Shown here: positions 18,175-27,754 of the stretch, piece by piece
How positions within the stretch are numbered: the stretch's first letter is position 1
How the letters are laid out: every line of letters starts with the position of its first letter
Assembly (NCBI GenBank): GCA_938092135.1
Contig: CALLJL010000004.1
Span: 53,307 to 117,306 of the forward strand
Origin: an uncultured bacterium
GTDB taxonomy: Bacteria > Acidobacteriota > Aminicenantia > Aminicenantales > CALLJL01
Length of the DNA stretch: 64,000 bases
Direction of reading: 5' to 3'
The notes under the pieces: model-generated
Seen by the model: only the letters and a program-made list of their open reading frames with translations
Told to the model about the DNA's origin: nothing
Database searches by the model: none
Program-made: the position numbers and the translations under genes

Positions 18175-19505
18175 TTGACCAATCGTCCTTTTAAATCATA
18201 TCGACCACATCCGGTTATCTCTACTATGGTTAAACCTGGCGGAGGTGGATTATCTACTCTTTCCAAGGGAATCTTAACCATGCCATCGACTTCAGGGGCT
18301 TGATAGCGGCTACGACCAAGAAGCACTGTTTTTTTCTGGTTACTGGAGCCATCAAGGAGAATTTCTAGTTTTTGACCAATAAAGCGACGAAGCCGTTTTC
18401 GGGAAATTTCAGCTTGAAGCTGCATAATTTCATCCCTTCTTTTTCTCTTTTCTTCCAGAGGAATGGGATCTCCCAAAGCATAAGCGGCAGTACCAGGCTC
18501 AGGGGAATAAATAAAAACACCGAGATGATCAAATTCAGCCTCAAAAACAAAATCAACAAGATCCTTAAATTCTTCTTTTTCTTCACCGGGAAAACCGACA
18601 ATTAAGGAAGTGCGGATTGTAGCCTCGGGAATTTTTTGCCTGATTTTTGATAGCAGTTTAATTGCTCGACGGCGATCGAAGCCACGCCTCATTAACCGTA
18701 AAATGCGGCGATGGGAGTGTTGGAAGGGAAGATCAAAATAAGGACATATTTTTGAATCAGTCATGACTTCAAGAAGGGCATCATCAATTTCTTCAGGAAA
18801 ACCATAGAGCCAGCGAATCCAGGCAATTTTGGGGATTTTTATCAGCTCCTCCAAAAGGCGGGGAAGTTGTGATTTTTGACTGCGATCACAGCCAAAATAG
18901 GTTGTATCTTGAGAAATAAGATTAACCTCCTTTATTCCAAGATCAGCCAGTTGTTTAACTTCCCGGACAATAGAGACTATGCTTCGAGAACGATAGGGGC
19001 CTTTTATAGAAGGAATGGTACAGAAAGAACAATTATGGGAGCAACCTTCAGCAATCTTAATATAAGCCCAAACAGGGGGAGTAGATAAAATTCTAGGCTT
19101 TTTTTCATCATAAAGAAAAGAATGGCGGCGGGGTCTCACTTTTCTTCCTTCAAGGGCTTCAACCACCTTGTCCAGTTCTTTAACACCTAGCCAAAAATCC
19201 ACTTGAGGGAAAAGGCGGGATAGCTCTTCTCTGGCCTTTTCAACGTAACAGCCTATTATGCCAATTATTTTAAAAGGATTGATCTTTTTCTGTTTCAAGA
19301 CTTGGCGAATCGTCCTGAGGCTCTCTTCTCGAGCCTCTTTAATAAAACCACAGGTATTAATGAGGATAATTTCAGCTCTGTTTAAATCAGTCATAGGAAT
19401 GTAGCCGGCCTCAGCCAGTTGTCCAAGAATAACTTCGCTATCAACCAGATTTTTCGCACAACCCAGATTAATTAAACAGACGGTTTGGTTTCTTTTGGTA
19501 ACCAT
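18171..19505 (-). CDS. rimO: Ribosomal protein S12 methylthiotransferase
   Basis: Radical SAM enzyme that adds a methylthio group to an aspartate of ribosomal protein S12. Domain order over 444 residues is the UPF0004 domain with cluster ligands Cys16, Cys52 and Cys86; the radical SAM core with CSHNCSFC (Cys155, 159, 162); and a C-terminal TRAM domain including GRSRYQAPEVDG. The LGCAKNLVDSE start and the YQAPEVDG ending point to RimO rather than MiaB. It lies between asnS (41 bp upstream) and pgpA (overlapping). Confidence 0.95.
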   Translation of the reverse strand: MVTKRNQTVCLINLGCAKNLVDSEVILGQLAEAGYIPMTDLNRAEIILINTCGFIKEAREESLRTIRQVLKQKKINPFKIIGIIGCYVEKAREELSRLFPQVDFWLGVKELDKVVEALEGRKVRPRRHSFLYDEKKPRILSTPPVWAYIKIAEGCSHNCSFCTIPSIKGPYRSRSIVSIVREVKQLADLGIKEVNLISQDTTYFGCDRSQKSQLPRLLEELIKIPKIAWIRWLYGFPEEIDDALLEVMTDSKICPYFDLPFQHSHRRILRLMRRGFDRRRAIKLLSKIRQKIPEATIRTSLIVGFPGEEKEEFKDLVDFVFEAEFDHLGVFIYSPEPGTAAYALGDPIPLEEKRKRRDEIMQLQAEISRKRLRRFIGQKLEILLDGSSNQKKTVLLGRSRYQAPEVDGMVKIPLERVDNPPPPGLTIVEITGCGRYDLKGRLVN

Positions 19506-19546
19506 TTTTATTTCCCATTAGTGTTGGTATTGCCAGATATTCTTCT

Positions 19547-20839
19547 TTAAGGATAAATGCGATAAAGGAGACGGGGAAAGGGAATAGCCTCACGAATATG
19601 TTTCAATTTGCAAATCCAGGCAACCGTTCTTTCAAGGCCAAGGCCAAAACCGGCGTGAGGGACCGAACCATATCGCCGAAGATCAAGATACCATTCATAG
19701 GCTTCTCGGGGAAGGTTGAATTCCTCAATTCTTTTTTCTAAAAGCGATAAGTCATGAATTCTCTGGCCACCACCAATAATTTCACCGTAACCTTCAGGGG
19801 CCATAACATCAACTCCAAGGACTACCTCAGGGTTGTTTTCATCGGGCTGCATATAAAAAGCCTTAATTTGGGCAGGAAAATGGGTTATACAGACAGGCTG
19901 ATCATAAAGTTGGGAGAGAAGAGTCTCTTCAGGAGCACCAAAATCATCGCCATAAAGCATTTTAGAACCCATCTGCTGCAGCTTTTTGACTGTTTGCTCA
20001 TAGGTCAGCCGAATAAAAGGTTTGGCGATTTTTTCAAGAGGGCCTGGATCTCTTTCGAGAATTTCCAATTCAGCTCGCCGCTTAGTTAAAACTCTTTCAA
20101 GGATGAAAAGGATTAAATCCTCTGCTAAAAGGATGATATCTTCAAGGGTGGCAAAGGCCACCTCTGGTTCAACCATCCAAAATTCAATTAAATGCCGACG
20201 GGTTTTGCTCTTTTCCGCTCTAAAGGTTGGTCCAAAACAGTAAACTTTACCAAAGGCCATGGCCGCCGCCTCCATGTAAAGCTGACCGCTCTGGCTTAGA
20301 TAGGCCTTCTGATCAAAATACTCAGTTTCAAAAAGAGTGGTTGTGCCTTCGCAAGCACTGGGGGTAAGGATGGGCGCATCAATAAGACGAAAACCAAGAC
20401 CATCAAAGAAATCTCTGATGGCTCGAATTATTTCCCAACGAATTTGAAGAATGGCGTGCTGCTTGCGCGAGCGAAGCCAAAGGTGCCTGTGCTCCATAAG
20501 GAAAGGAACGCTGTGTTCTTTGGGAGTGATAGGATAGTTTTGAGCAATATGAACAGTTTCAAGGTCATTCACCGCAATTTCATAACCTCCAGGAGCCCGA
20601 GGATCTTCTTTAACCTGGCCACGGACAATCACTGCCGATTCCTGGGTGAGATTATCAAAAAGCTGAAAAAGGGGGTGGTCTTTTTCAGGACTGAAAATAG
20701 TGGCTTGAATAATTCCAGTTCCATCACGTACCAAAAGAAATCTAACCTTGCCACTTGATCTTTTGTTATAAACCCAGCCTCTAATTTCAACTTTTTCGTT
20801 TTTATATTGACTAACTTCTTCAATATAAATTCGCTTCAT
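19547..20839 (-). CDS. asnS: Asparaginyl-tRNA synthetase
   Basis: Class IIb aminoacyl-tRNA synthetase of 430 residues that charges tRNA-Asn. The N-terminal OB-fold domain ([24 protein letters not shown]) is followed by the catalytic core with motif 2 ([21 protein letters not shown] region) and motif 3 ([13 protein letters not shown]). PHAGFGLG and the lack of a GAD or insertion domain fit AsnRS rather than AspRS. The frame is open to an ATG at 20860, but a TTGACC-17-TATAAT promoter occupies 20877-20849. I therefore place the start at 20839, 9 bases after the -10 box. It is the first gene of an eight-gene operon. Confidence 0.93.
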   Translation of the reverse strand: MKRIYIEEVSQYKNEKVEIRGWVYNKRSSGKVRFLLVRDGTGIIQATIFSPEKDHPLFQLFDNLTQESAVIVRGQVKEDPRAPGGYEIAVNDLETVHIAQNYPITPKEHSVPFLMEHRHLWLRSRKQHAILQIRWEIIRAIRDFFDGLGFRLIDAPILTPSACEGTTTLFETEYFDQKAYLSQSGQLYMEAAAMAFGKVYCFGPTFRAEKSKTRRHLIEFWMVEPEVAFATLEDIILLAEDLILFILERVLTKRRAELEILERDPGPLEKIAKPFIRLTYEQTVKKLQQMGSKMLYGDDFGAPEETLLSQLYDQPVCITHFPAQIKAFYMQPDENNPEVVLGVDVMAPEGYGEIIGGGQRIHDLSLLEKRIEEFNLPREAYEWYLDLRRYGSVPHAGFGLGLERTVAWICKLKHIREAIPFPRLLYRIYP

Positions 20840-20848
20840 GTTGATTGA

Positions 20849-20877
20849 ATTATAAGTCATCCTTAAAGCTGGGTCAA
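20849..20877 (-). promoter_or_regulatory. Promoter of the asnS operon, leaderless type
   Basis: Minus strand TTGACC (20877-20872), 17 bases, perfect TATAAT (20854-20849), then 9 bases to the ATG at 20839. The -10 box lies inside the longest open frame, so that longer start cannot be used from this promoter. Predicted leader is 2-3 bases. No T-box leader is possible in this space. Confidence 0.72.
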
Positions 20878-20953
20878 TTTAACTTAATTTTTCTATTTTC
20901 TAAAGAAAATATTTTTTAGATTATATTTTTTAGGATTAATAAATATAAAAGAC

Positions 20954-20982
20954 TTGGAAGAAGAAAATCTTTGATTTAAACT
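20954..20982 (+). promoter_or_regulatory. Candidate promoter of the DUF4416 gene
   Basis: TTGGAA (20954-20959), 17 bases, TAAACT (20977-20982), with the ATG at 20995, 12 bases after the -10 box. There is no clear ribosome binding site. It matches the spacing of the other near-leaderless promoters but is weaker. Confidence 0.4.
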
Positions 20983-20994
20983 TAATTTAGAAGC

Positions 20995-21543
20995 ATGGCC
21001 GAGATTAAACCTTTTTTGCCAGCTAAATTAATCTGCGGTCTTATCGCCCGAGAAGAAATTTATTTTGAGGAAGCTGAAAGCCAGCTTGTTCAACTTTTTG
21101 GTCCCGTCGACTTGAGAAGCTCTTATTTCATCTTTAATTTTACTGATTATTACACCCGAGAAATGGGACCAGATCTCAAAAGACGCTTCTTAAGTTTTAT
21201 CCATTTGCAGGATCCCTCCGCTTTAAGCCAGATAAAACATCAAACCAATGATTTAGAAAAAAAATTAAAACAAAAATTCAAATCTTTCGGGAGAGTGGTC
21301 AATCTTGATCCAGGAATTTTAACTCCATCGGCTTTAATTATGGCCACGTCTAAAAATTTTGCTCACCGCATTCCTCTTCAGGACGGAATTTATGCTCATC
21401 TTGAATTCCTTTTCCGCCGTAATTCCATTAAAACCTTAGACTGGACTTACCCTGATTTCAGACAGGAAATTTATCATTCCTTTTTCCTTGAAGTGAGAAA
21501 AATTTATTTAGGTCAATTGGCGTCACTCGTCAAAAAAGATTAA
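20995..21543 (+). CDS. DUF4416 family protein
   Basis: A 182-residue protein that I recognise as DUF4416, of unknown function. Family-like features are the N-terminal PAKLICGLIAREE, SSYFIFNFTDYYTREMGPDLKRRFLSF, VVNLDPGILTPSALIMATSKNF, and TLDWTYPDFR near the C terminus. It is a soluble protein with no signal peptide. It is divergent from the asnS operon and its stop codon overlaps by 4 bp that of the convergent pterin-binding gene. Members occur in deep-branching anaerobes. I can suggest no function from the context. Confidence 0.82.
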   Translation: MAEIKPFLPAKLICGLIAREEIYFEEAESQLVQLFGPVDLRSSYFIFNFTDYYTREMGPDLKRRFLSFIHLQDPSALSQIKHQTNDLEKKLKQKFKSFGRVVNLDPGILTPSALIMATSKNFAHRIPLQDGIYAHLEFLFRRNSIKTLDWTYPDFRQEIYHSFFLEVRKIYLGQLASLVKKD

Positions 21544-22343
21544 TTCGACTTTTTAGGCTTGTTATCTCTTATGTATTTTAGAAAATTTTTTAAATTTCTA
21601 TCCTGACCGCTTATCGCCTGAGCAGCTCTCACAGCTGCCAGCATTTCGCCATCGCAGGGATCAAAAATGGCTGCATCCAATCCAGCCTCAACCGCTAAGG
21701 TCAAAAGGGTTCGATTAAGGAGAGATCGGTGGGGTAGACCGAAGGAGATATTACTTATTCCAGCTACCGTTTTTAACCCTGGCAATTGTCGTTTGATCAA
21801 GCGAAGAGATTCAAGAAAAAGGGAACCAGCCTTAAAGTTGACTCCCAAGGGCCGGACCAAAGGGTCAAGGAAAACATCATGCGGATCTATTCCTTCTTTT
21901 TCCAGGCCATCAATTATTTTTTGAGCCAATTCGAGGGTTTTTTCGGGAGAAGGCGGCAGTCCAGACTCATCCAAACAAAGCGCAATAATGAGGGGCTTAT
22001 AATCTTTAATAAGAGGAATTGTTAAATTCCATCGCTCTTTTTCGAAAGTCAAAGAATTAAGAATAGGACGACCTCGGTGAAAGGCGAGACCTATTGCGAG
22101 GGCATGAGGGTTAGGTGAATCGATAGCTAGGGGAACGTTAATCTGCGATTGGATAAGGGGGATAGCCCATTTCAGTAATTCAATTTCCCTTTCAGGTAAA
22201 GCAGAAACATTGAGGTCTAAATATTGGGCTCCGGCTTTGACTTGATCAAGGGCTTCCTTTATCAGGAAATCTTCGTCCATCTTTTCAAGGGCAAATCGAA
22301 CTGTCCTCCGACTCGAATTGAGCCTCTCACCGATAATAATCAT
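21540..22343 (-). CDS. Methyl-THF/pterin-binding domain protein (MetH folate module)
   Basis: A 267-residue TIM-barrel pterin-binding protein (dihydropteroate synthase superfamily, methyltetrahydrofolate:corrinoid methyltransferase branch). It shows IIIGERLNSSRR, AQYLDLNVSALPE, LAIDSPNPHALAIGL, LNSLTFE, and GISNISFGLPHRSLLN, which match the methyl-THF domain of MetH and AcsE. It overlaps by 4 bp a homocysteine methyltransferase gene, so the two look like the first two modules of cobalamin-dependent methionine synthase as separate chains. No B12-binding module is in the window. It could also serve an acetogenic-type corrinoid protein. Confidence 0.85.
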   Translation of the reverse strand: MIIIGERLNSSRRTVRFALEKMDEDFLIKEALDQVKAGAQYLDLNVSALPEREIELLKWAIPLIQSQINVPLAIDSPNPHALAIGLAFHRGRPILNSLTFEKERWNLTIPLIKDYKPLIIALCLDESGLPPSPEKTLELAQKIIDGLEKEGIDPHDVFLDPLVRPLGVNFKAGSLFLESLRLIKRQLPGLKTVAGISNISFGLPHRSLLNRTLLTLAVEAGLDAAIFDPCDGEMLAAVRAAQAISGQDRNLKNFLKYIRDNKPKKSN

Positions 22344-23230
22344 CGTGGATTGAGTATTTGAGCTAATCGTCTAATATATTCAGGTGTTGTCCCACAACAT
22401 CCCCCGATGGCCTGAACGCCAGCTTCAATTATTTTTTCAAAGGGGGCAACAAATTCCTCAATCGATTGAGAATATTTGAGCTCGCCTTTCTCATCTAAAG
22501 CTGGTTGGCCTGCATTAGGTTGAATGATAAGGGGTAGGGAAGTGGCTTGTCTTAAAAGAGGGGCTAGTTCAGCCATATCCGCACTGGTCAGAGTACAATT
22601 AGCTCCAACGGCATCAGCGCCCTCCCTCTCAAGTAATTGCATACACTCAGTTGCCTTCTGGCCCATAAGGGTAAAAAATCCTTTGGGAGTACGCTGAAAG
22701 GTCATGGTCACCATAACCGGAATTTTTGGACATGCTTTTTGGCAAGCTCGTAAGGCCACGATCGCCTCTCTAAGGTCATACATAGTTTCGATTAGTAAAG
22801 CATCTACTCCTCCGGAAGCCAGAGCCAAGGCTTGAAGGTAAAAGCCTTCTTCAAGTTCATTTTCTTCTAAAGGCCCAAAGGGTTTAAGAAATTTTCCAGC
22901 CGGTCCTAAACTACCGGCCACAAATTGTCCCTCGCCTTTAATGGCCACAGCTATTCGCGCCGCTGCCCTATTAAGCTCCTCGGCCCTGTCCTCAAGACCA
23001 TAAGCTTTTAACTTAACTGGATGTCCTCCAAAACTATTGGTTGTAATCACCTGAGCCCCGGCCTCAAAATAAAGCTGATGAATCTCTTGAACCTTTTCGG
23101 GAAAACTTAAATTCCAGGTTTCAGGACATTCCCCTTTGGAAAGACCACGCCTCATTAGCTCAGTGCCCATAGCCCCATCAAATAAAATCCGCTCCTCTCT
23201 CATTCTTTTAAGAAATAGTGAATTTTTCAA
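22340..23230 (-). CDS. Homocysteine S-methyltransferase family protein (MetH homocysteine module)
   Basis: A 296-residue TIM barrel transferring a methyl group to homocysteine. Zinc ligands are visible as the Cys in GANCTLTSADM and the pair in IGGCCGTTPEYI near the C terminus. ILFDGAMGTELMRRGL at the start is typical of the MetH N-terminal domain. The 4 bp overlap with the pterin-binding gene downstream suggests a split methionine synthase. nifS lies 2 bp upstream. SAH hydrolase at 12063 can supply homocysteine. Confidence 0.9.
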   Translation of the reverse strand: MKNSLFLKRMREERILFDGAMGTELMRRGLSKGECPETWNLSFPEKVQEIHQLYFEAGAQVITTNSFGGHPVKLKAYGLEDRAEELNRAAARIAVAIKGEGQFVAGSLGPAGKFLKPFGPLEENELEEGFYLQALALASGGVDALLIETMYDLREAIVALRACQKACPKIPVMVTMTFQRTPKGFFTLMGQKATECMQLLEREGADAVGANCTLTSADMAELAPLLRQATSLPLIIQPNAGQPALDEKGELKYSQSIEEFVAPFEKIIEAGVQAIGGCCGTTPEYIRRLAQILNPR

Positions 23231-23232
23231 CT

Positions 23233-24387
23233 TCAGACCTCTTCGGGATGAAAAGCAGAAATTGATCTTAATTTTTCAATTATTTCAGGTAGCTCCTTTA
23301 AAACTATTTCGATATCTTCTTCAGTATTGAAGCGACCGAGGGAAAAACGGATACAGGAACGAGCAATTTCAGGTTTAAGGCCTATACTAATTAAGACGTG
23401 GGAAACTTCTTCTGATTCCTCGCTACAGGCCGAGCCTGTTGAAACATAAATTTCCTTTGTGGCTAAAGCAAGCAATATAGCTTCCGCTTCGAGGCCAGGA
23501 AAGGCAAAATTGAGGGTATTTTTAACTCGATTTTCTGGATGGCCATTAAATTTAACGTGGGGAATTTTGGTTTCTATGCCCTGCTTGAGCTTCGCGGCGA
23601 GCTTTTCAATTTTTTCCTTATCTCTTTTCCATCTATCCATAAGAACTTTGACCGCTTCGGCGAAGCCCACGATGCCAATTGTATTTTCGGTTCCGGCCCT
23701 GAGGCCTTTTTCCTGATGCCCTCCATGGATAAAGGGACAAATATTAGTTCCTTGGCGAATATAAAGAGCTCCAACCCCCTTAGGGCCATAAATTTTGTGA
23801 GCAGAGATCGAAAGAAGGTCAACCCCAAGCTTGTCGACATTAACCTCAATTTTGCCAAAAGTCTGAACAGAATCAGTATGAACCAAAACTCCCTTTTTTT
23901 TAGCTATTTCTACTACCTTTTCTATGGGCTGAATAGTTCCAATTTCATTGTTGGCGTGCATTATGGAAATGAGAGCTGTCTGAGGTGTAATGGCCTCGCT
24001 GAGGAAATCAAGGTCAATAACGCCGTAGGAATCAACCGGCACATAGGTCACCTTATACCCCTTTTTTTCTAAGTACTGGGCCGTTCGTAAGACCGCAGGA
24101 TGCTCAATGGAAGAGGTGATAAATTCTTTTTTGTCAGGAAAGGCATCCATAATGCCGAGAATGGCGAAATTATCCGCCTCTGTTCCAGATCCGGTAAAAA
24201 TAATTTCAGACCGATGGGCTCCTAAGGCCTTAGCCACAACCTCCCGGCAATCATTGATTATTTCTTTTACCCTGCGACCAATGGGATAAAGTGAGGAAGG
24301 ATTACCGAAATTTTCCATAAATTCAGCCATCGCTTTAATGACTGCTGGATCGATTGGGGTTGTAGCATTATTATCTAAATAAACCAT
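23233..24387 (-). CDS. Cysteine desulfurase, NifS/IscS type
   Basis: A 384-residue PLP enzyme that takes sulfur from cysteine for Fe-S cluster and other sulfur pathways. YLDNNATTPID starts the protein, the PLP Lys is 198 (SISAHKIYGPKG), and the persulfide Cys is 321 in STGSACSEES, on the long flexible loop of class I enzymes. Length fits NifS. No iscU or nifU scaffold follows, and the downstream genes are the methionine synthase modules. It could serve Fe-S assembly in general or transsulfuration. It has a strong AGGAGG site. Confidence 0.92.
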   Translation of the reverse strand: MVYLDNNATTPIDPAVIKAMAEFMENFGNPSSLYPIGRRVKEIINDCREVVAKALGAHRSEIIFTGSGTEADNFAILGIMDAFPDKKEFITSSIEHPAVLRTAQYLEKKGYKVTYVPVDSYGVIDLDFLSEAITPQTALISIMHANNEIGTIQPIEKVVEIAKKKGVLVHTDSVQTFGKIEVNVDKLGVDLLSISAHKIYGPKGVGALYIRQGTNICPFIHGGHQEKGLRAGTENTIGIVGFAEAVKVLMDRWKRDKEKIEKLAAKLKQGIETKIPHVKFNGHPENRVKNTLNFAFPGLEAEAILLALATKEIYVSTGSACSEESEEVSHVLISIGLKPEIARSCIRFSLGRFNTEEDIEIVLKELPEIIEKLRSISAFHPEEV

Positions 24388-24498
24388 TAAATCCTCCTGT
24401 TTCTAGCCTTTTATTTAATTTCGAGTTGCTAATGGCTAAGCTTTAACACCTACATTTTACTGCTTTTTGACTTCATAATCATTAAATTTAAAGGTAGT

Positions 24499-25413
24499 TT
24501 AGATTTTCGGCAGGTACTTGTCTTTCAGAATTTTCACCACTTCCATTCCAGCTCTTCTTTGTCCTTCTTCAGCCGCTGCCCCAATGTGAGGGGTAGCAAA
24601 GACTTCAGGATGATCAATCAGGCTGTAATCATCAGGAGGCTCTTTTTCAAAAACATCAAGAGCAGCAGATTTAACCTGGCCGCTATTAAGAGCATCGAGC
24701 AGAGCGGCTTCATCAATTACTCCACCCCGGGCAGCATTAATGATAACCACTCCTTTTTTCATTTTTTCGAATTCAGACTTACCGATAAGGTGCTTTGTTT
24801 CCTTGGTAAGAGGAATATGAAGCGTTATAATATCAGACCTTTTAAGAAGTTCGTCAAAAGAGACCATCTCGACCGGCAAATCGGTTTTTATATCAATAAT
24901 GTCATAAGCAATAACCTTCATCCCAAAAGCAAGAGCTCTTTTGGCTACTTCCTGACCGATTCGGCCAAACCCGATAATGCCAAGGGTTTTATCATAGAGT
25001 TCCGTACCGGAAAGGGCTTTTTTCTCCCATTTATGTTCCTTCATTGACATGTTTGCCCGTCCAAGCTTACGGACCGCTGAAATCATAAGGCCAAAAGTCA
25101 GTTCAGCCACGGAAATAGAGGTAGCCGCAGGAGTATTGACTACTTCAATACCCTTTTCCCTGGCAGCTTCGACATCAATGTTATCCAGACCTATTCCTGC
25201 CCTGATTATCAGTTTAAGCTTATTAGCGGCTTCAATAACTTTTCTTGTCACTTTGGTTGCACTACGAACAACAATAACCTCATAATCTGGAATAGTGCGA
25301 ATCAGTTCAGCCTCATCCATGCCTGTTTTAAGAGTTACTTCAAATTCAGGAATGGACCGAAGTTCTTCCAAGGCTTCTTTATCAAGAGGATCAGCCAATA
25401 ATATTTTCGTCAT
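24499..25413 (-). CDS. serA: D-3-phosphoglycerate dehydrogenase (short, no ACT domain)
   Basis: A 304-residue D-2-hydroxyacid dehydrogenase. NAD loop GIIGFGRIGQE (145-155) and catalytic Arg229 (NAARGG), Glu258 and His276 (TPHIGA) are in place. RAGIGLDNIDVEAA is characteristic of phosphoglycerate dehydrogenases. It stops where the C-terminal regulatory (ASB/ACT) domains of many SerA proteins would begin, so serine feedback is probably absent. It overlaps by 4 bp the aminotransferase gene that can perform the next step of serine synthesis. Confidence 0.9.
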   Translation of the reverse strand: MTKILLADPLDKEALEELRSIPEFEVTLKTGMDEAELIRTIPDYEVIVVRSATKVTRKVIEAANKLKLIIRAGIGLDNIDVEAAREKGIEVVNTPAATSISVAELTFGLMISAVRKLGRANMSMKEHKWEKKALSGTELYDKTLGIIGFGRIGQEVAKRALAFGMKVIAYDIIDIKTDLPVEMVSFDELLKRSDIITLHIPLTKETKHLIGKSEFEKMKKGVVIINAARGGVIDEAALLDALNSGQVKSAALDVFEKEPPDDYSLIDHPEVFATPHIGAAAEEGQRRAGMEVVKILKDKYLPKI

Positions 25414-26555
25414 TTCCAGTTCTCCCTTAAAATATTTTCTGCGGCGGCCACTCCTTTGCCCATTTCTAAAGGATAACCGAGATCAGCCAGCGTCATTTCT
25501 AAAGCCGCCAGAGCAGTAATTATTTCAAAACCGCACATATAGCCAAGGTGAGCAATTCGGAATATCTTCCCCTTATAAGGCTCCTGCCCTCCGGCAATAT
25601 AAGCATAGTACTTGCTCTGCATGATTTTGACTAATTTAACGCCATCCAAGCCAGCCGGAACTTTAACCGCCGTTAATATATTCCCGGGCCTTTTTGCTAA
25701 AAGCTCAAGACCTAAAGCTTTAACTCCTGCCCTTGTCGCCTCAGCTAAAATCCGATGATGCTCGAGAAGTGCCTCTAAACCTATAGCTTTAATCCGATCG
25801 AGAGCCTTTTTCTGTTGAATTATAAGAGAAACAGCCGGTGTCCACGGGGTAGTCTGTTTTTCCAAGTTCTTTTTAGCGGCTAGGGCATCAAAATAAAAAC
25901 GAGGTAATTTAGCTTTTTCAACCATTTTCCAAGCCTTAGGACTGAAAGCAATGTAAGCAAGACCAGGGGGAATCATAAGGGATTTCTGGGAACCTGTAAC
26001 CATAACATCTACTTTCCATTCATCCATAGGGCAAGGTGTAGCCCCTAAACCGGATATGGCATCGACGACCAAAATAGCTTCTGTTTCCGCTACGACTTCA
26101 CCAAAACCTTGAATATCATAAACCGCCCCCGAGGAGGTTTCAGAGAGTGTCGTGAAAACAGCTTTTACTTGAGGATTAGCCTTAAGCTCAGCAGCCAGCT
26201 GTTCTTTGGTAAAATCTTCTCCCCATTCAAGAACTATCTCCCGGACATTAAGCCCATAAGCTCGACAGATTTTCCCCCACCGTTCACCGAATTTGCCGCC
26301 ATTGATGCTTATGACCGTATCGCCAGGACTGAGGGTGTTAACCACAGCGGCTTCCATGGCCCCAGTTCCAGATGAAGTAAGAATGAAAACATCCTGCTTG
26401 GTGCCGAAAACGTACTTCAGGCCTTCTGAAACTTCCATAAAGATCGCTGAAAATTCAGGAGTACGATGATGAATTATAGGCTCAGCAGCTACGGAAAGAA
26501 CGTCTTCAGGGATTGGGGTTGGTCCTGGAGACAAAAGATAATATTTTTTAAACAT
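25410..26555 (-). CDS. Class V aminotransferase (alanine-glyoxylate / serine-pyruvate type)
   Basis: A 381-residue PLP enzyme of the AGXT/SPT branch. SPGPTPIPEDVL and HHRTPEFSAIFMEV are typical openings, followed by SSGTGAMEAAV, VVDAISGLGATP, and the PLP Lys191 in TGSQKSLMIPPG. Because it overlaps serA by 4 bp, the likely role is transamination of 3-phosphohydroxypyruvate to phosphoserine, as proposed for this type in organisms lacking SerC. Alanine-glyoxylate or serine-pyruvate transamination is the alternative. A strong AAAGGAGG precedes the start. Confidence 0.88.
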   Translation of the reverse strand: MFKKYYLLSPGPTPIPEDVLSVAAEPIIHHRTPEFSAIFMEVSEGLKYVFGTKQDVFILTSSGTGAMEAAVVNTLSPGDTVISINGGKFGERWGKICRAYGLNVREIVLEWGEDFTKEQLAAELKANPQVKAVFTTLSETSSGAVYDIQGFGEVVAETEAILVVDAISGLGATPCPMDEWKVDVMVTGSQKSLMIPPGLAYIAFSPKAWKMVEKAKLPRFYFDALAAKKNLEKQTTPWTPAVSLIIQQKKALDRIKAIGLEALLEHHRILAEATRAGVKALGLELLAKRPGNILTAVKVPAGLDGVKLVKIMQSKYYAYIAGGQEPYKGKIFRIAHLGYMCGFEIITALAALEMTLADLGYPLEMGKGVAAAENILRENWK

Positions 26556-26623
26556 ATAAATCCTCCTTTATAAAAAGATTATTAACTCATCTTAAATTAT
26601 CAAAATAAGAAAAATGAGTCAAT

Positions 26624-27754
26624 TTAAAGCAGGCGCATTAATTCAGTTAGAAGCGCAGTTCTCTCAATAAGGGAGGGTAGAAGGAGATGTTCGTGGTCAG
26701 CATGAAGACCATCGCCGTCAGGTCCTAATCCATCAAGGGTAGGCACACCCGTTGAGGCAGCTATCGAGGCATCAGAGCCGCCGCCAGTTTTGCCCTCGTC
26801 TAATTTTAAGCCAAGGCCTTCGGCGATACTCTTTACCTCATTAAAAAATTTAGAACTGGCTTCGGTTTTTTCCAGGGGAGGGGTAAAACTTTTCTGAAAA
26901 TATTTAATTCTTGTTCCTTCCAAGGTTGGTTTTAGAGCACGAAAGAACTCAAGAATCCTATTCTTTTGGGAACTTGTCCAAAAGCGCAAATCAATAACAG
27001 CCCAGGCTTTATCGGGAACAATGTTGGGTTTTTCACCTCCACCAATTAAGCCAACATTAGCTGTAATTCCTCCCTTTTGAATTTTTTTCAATTTTTGTAA
27101 TTGATTAATAAGCTCAATGATAGCATTAACCCCTTTCTCAGGAGTACCCGCATGAGCCGATTTTCCTTTGATTTCAACTCTTATTACCATTCTTCCCTTG
27201 CGCTGAGTTTTTAGAGCTCCGCCTGGTAAGGCTGGCTCGAGGCAGAGAACGTAAGCTGCTTGACGGGCCAGTTTTAGAATTACCTCATGGGCAGCTTGGC
27301 AACCAGTCTCTTCGGCTGAATTTATAAAGATTGATATTGGTCTTTGAGGTTTAATATTTAAGTCAAAAAGGGATTTGATGGCCGAATAAATCATGACCAA
27401 ACCAGCTTTCATATCGAGGACACCAGGGCCATAAATTTTATCCCCCGAAATATAAAAAGGCATTTGGTTGATTTTGCCGACAGGCCAAACAGTATCAATA
27501 TGGGTAAGAATGAGTAATGGACCCTCTTTTTTACTCTTTAATTGGCCATAATAATTAACGAGATAAAAATCGCCAAATTCTTTCTGGGGAAAACGCGTTA
27601 ACCGACAACCAAGTTTTTTAAATTCTTCCACTATAAAGTTAGAGCAGGCATCCACCGCTTTCTTGTCATGAGTGGGCGATTCACGGATTACTAACTCTTT
27701 AAGAAGACGGATCATCTCTCCTTGCCTGGATTTAAAATATAGAAAGAAATCCAT
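26624..27754 (-). CDS. M20 family metallopeptidase (glutamate carboxypeptidase-like)
   Basis: A 376-residue M20A/CPG2-type peptidase without a signal peptide. Zinc-site motifs are LILTHIDTVWPVG (His, Asp), GPGVLDMKAGLVM (bridging Asp), NSAEETG (Glu pair) and GDGLHADHEHL (His) near the C terminus. A dimerisation domain lies in the middle (GKSAHAGTPEKGVN). Members release glutamate or cleave other N-acyl amino acids. AAGGAGG precedes the start. It probably opens the transcript with the aminotransferase, serA and nifS genes. Confidence 0.88.
   Translation of the reverse strand: MDFFLYFKSRQGEMIRLLKELVIRESPTHDKKAVDACSNFIVEEFKKLGCRLTRFPQKEFGDFYLVNYYGQLKSKKEGPLLILTHIDTVWPVGKINQMPFYISGDKIYGPGVLDMKAGLVMIYSAIKSLFDLNIKPQRPISIFINSAEETGCQAAHEVILKLARQAAYVLCLEPALPGGALKTQRKGRMVIRVEIKGKSAHAGTPEKGVNAIIELINQLQKLKKIQKGGITANVGLIGGGEKPNIVPDKAWAVIDLRFWTSSQKNRILEFFRALKPTLEGTRIKYFQKSFTPPLEKTEASSKFFNEVKSIAEGLGLKLDEGKTGGGSDASIAASTGVPTLDGLGPDGDGLHADHEHLLLPSLIERTALLTELMRLL

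Noticed and set aside
20840..20994. Possible T-box leader for asnS
   Set aside because: A promoter ends 9 bases before the start codon, leaving no room for a leader.
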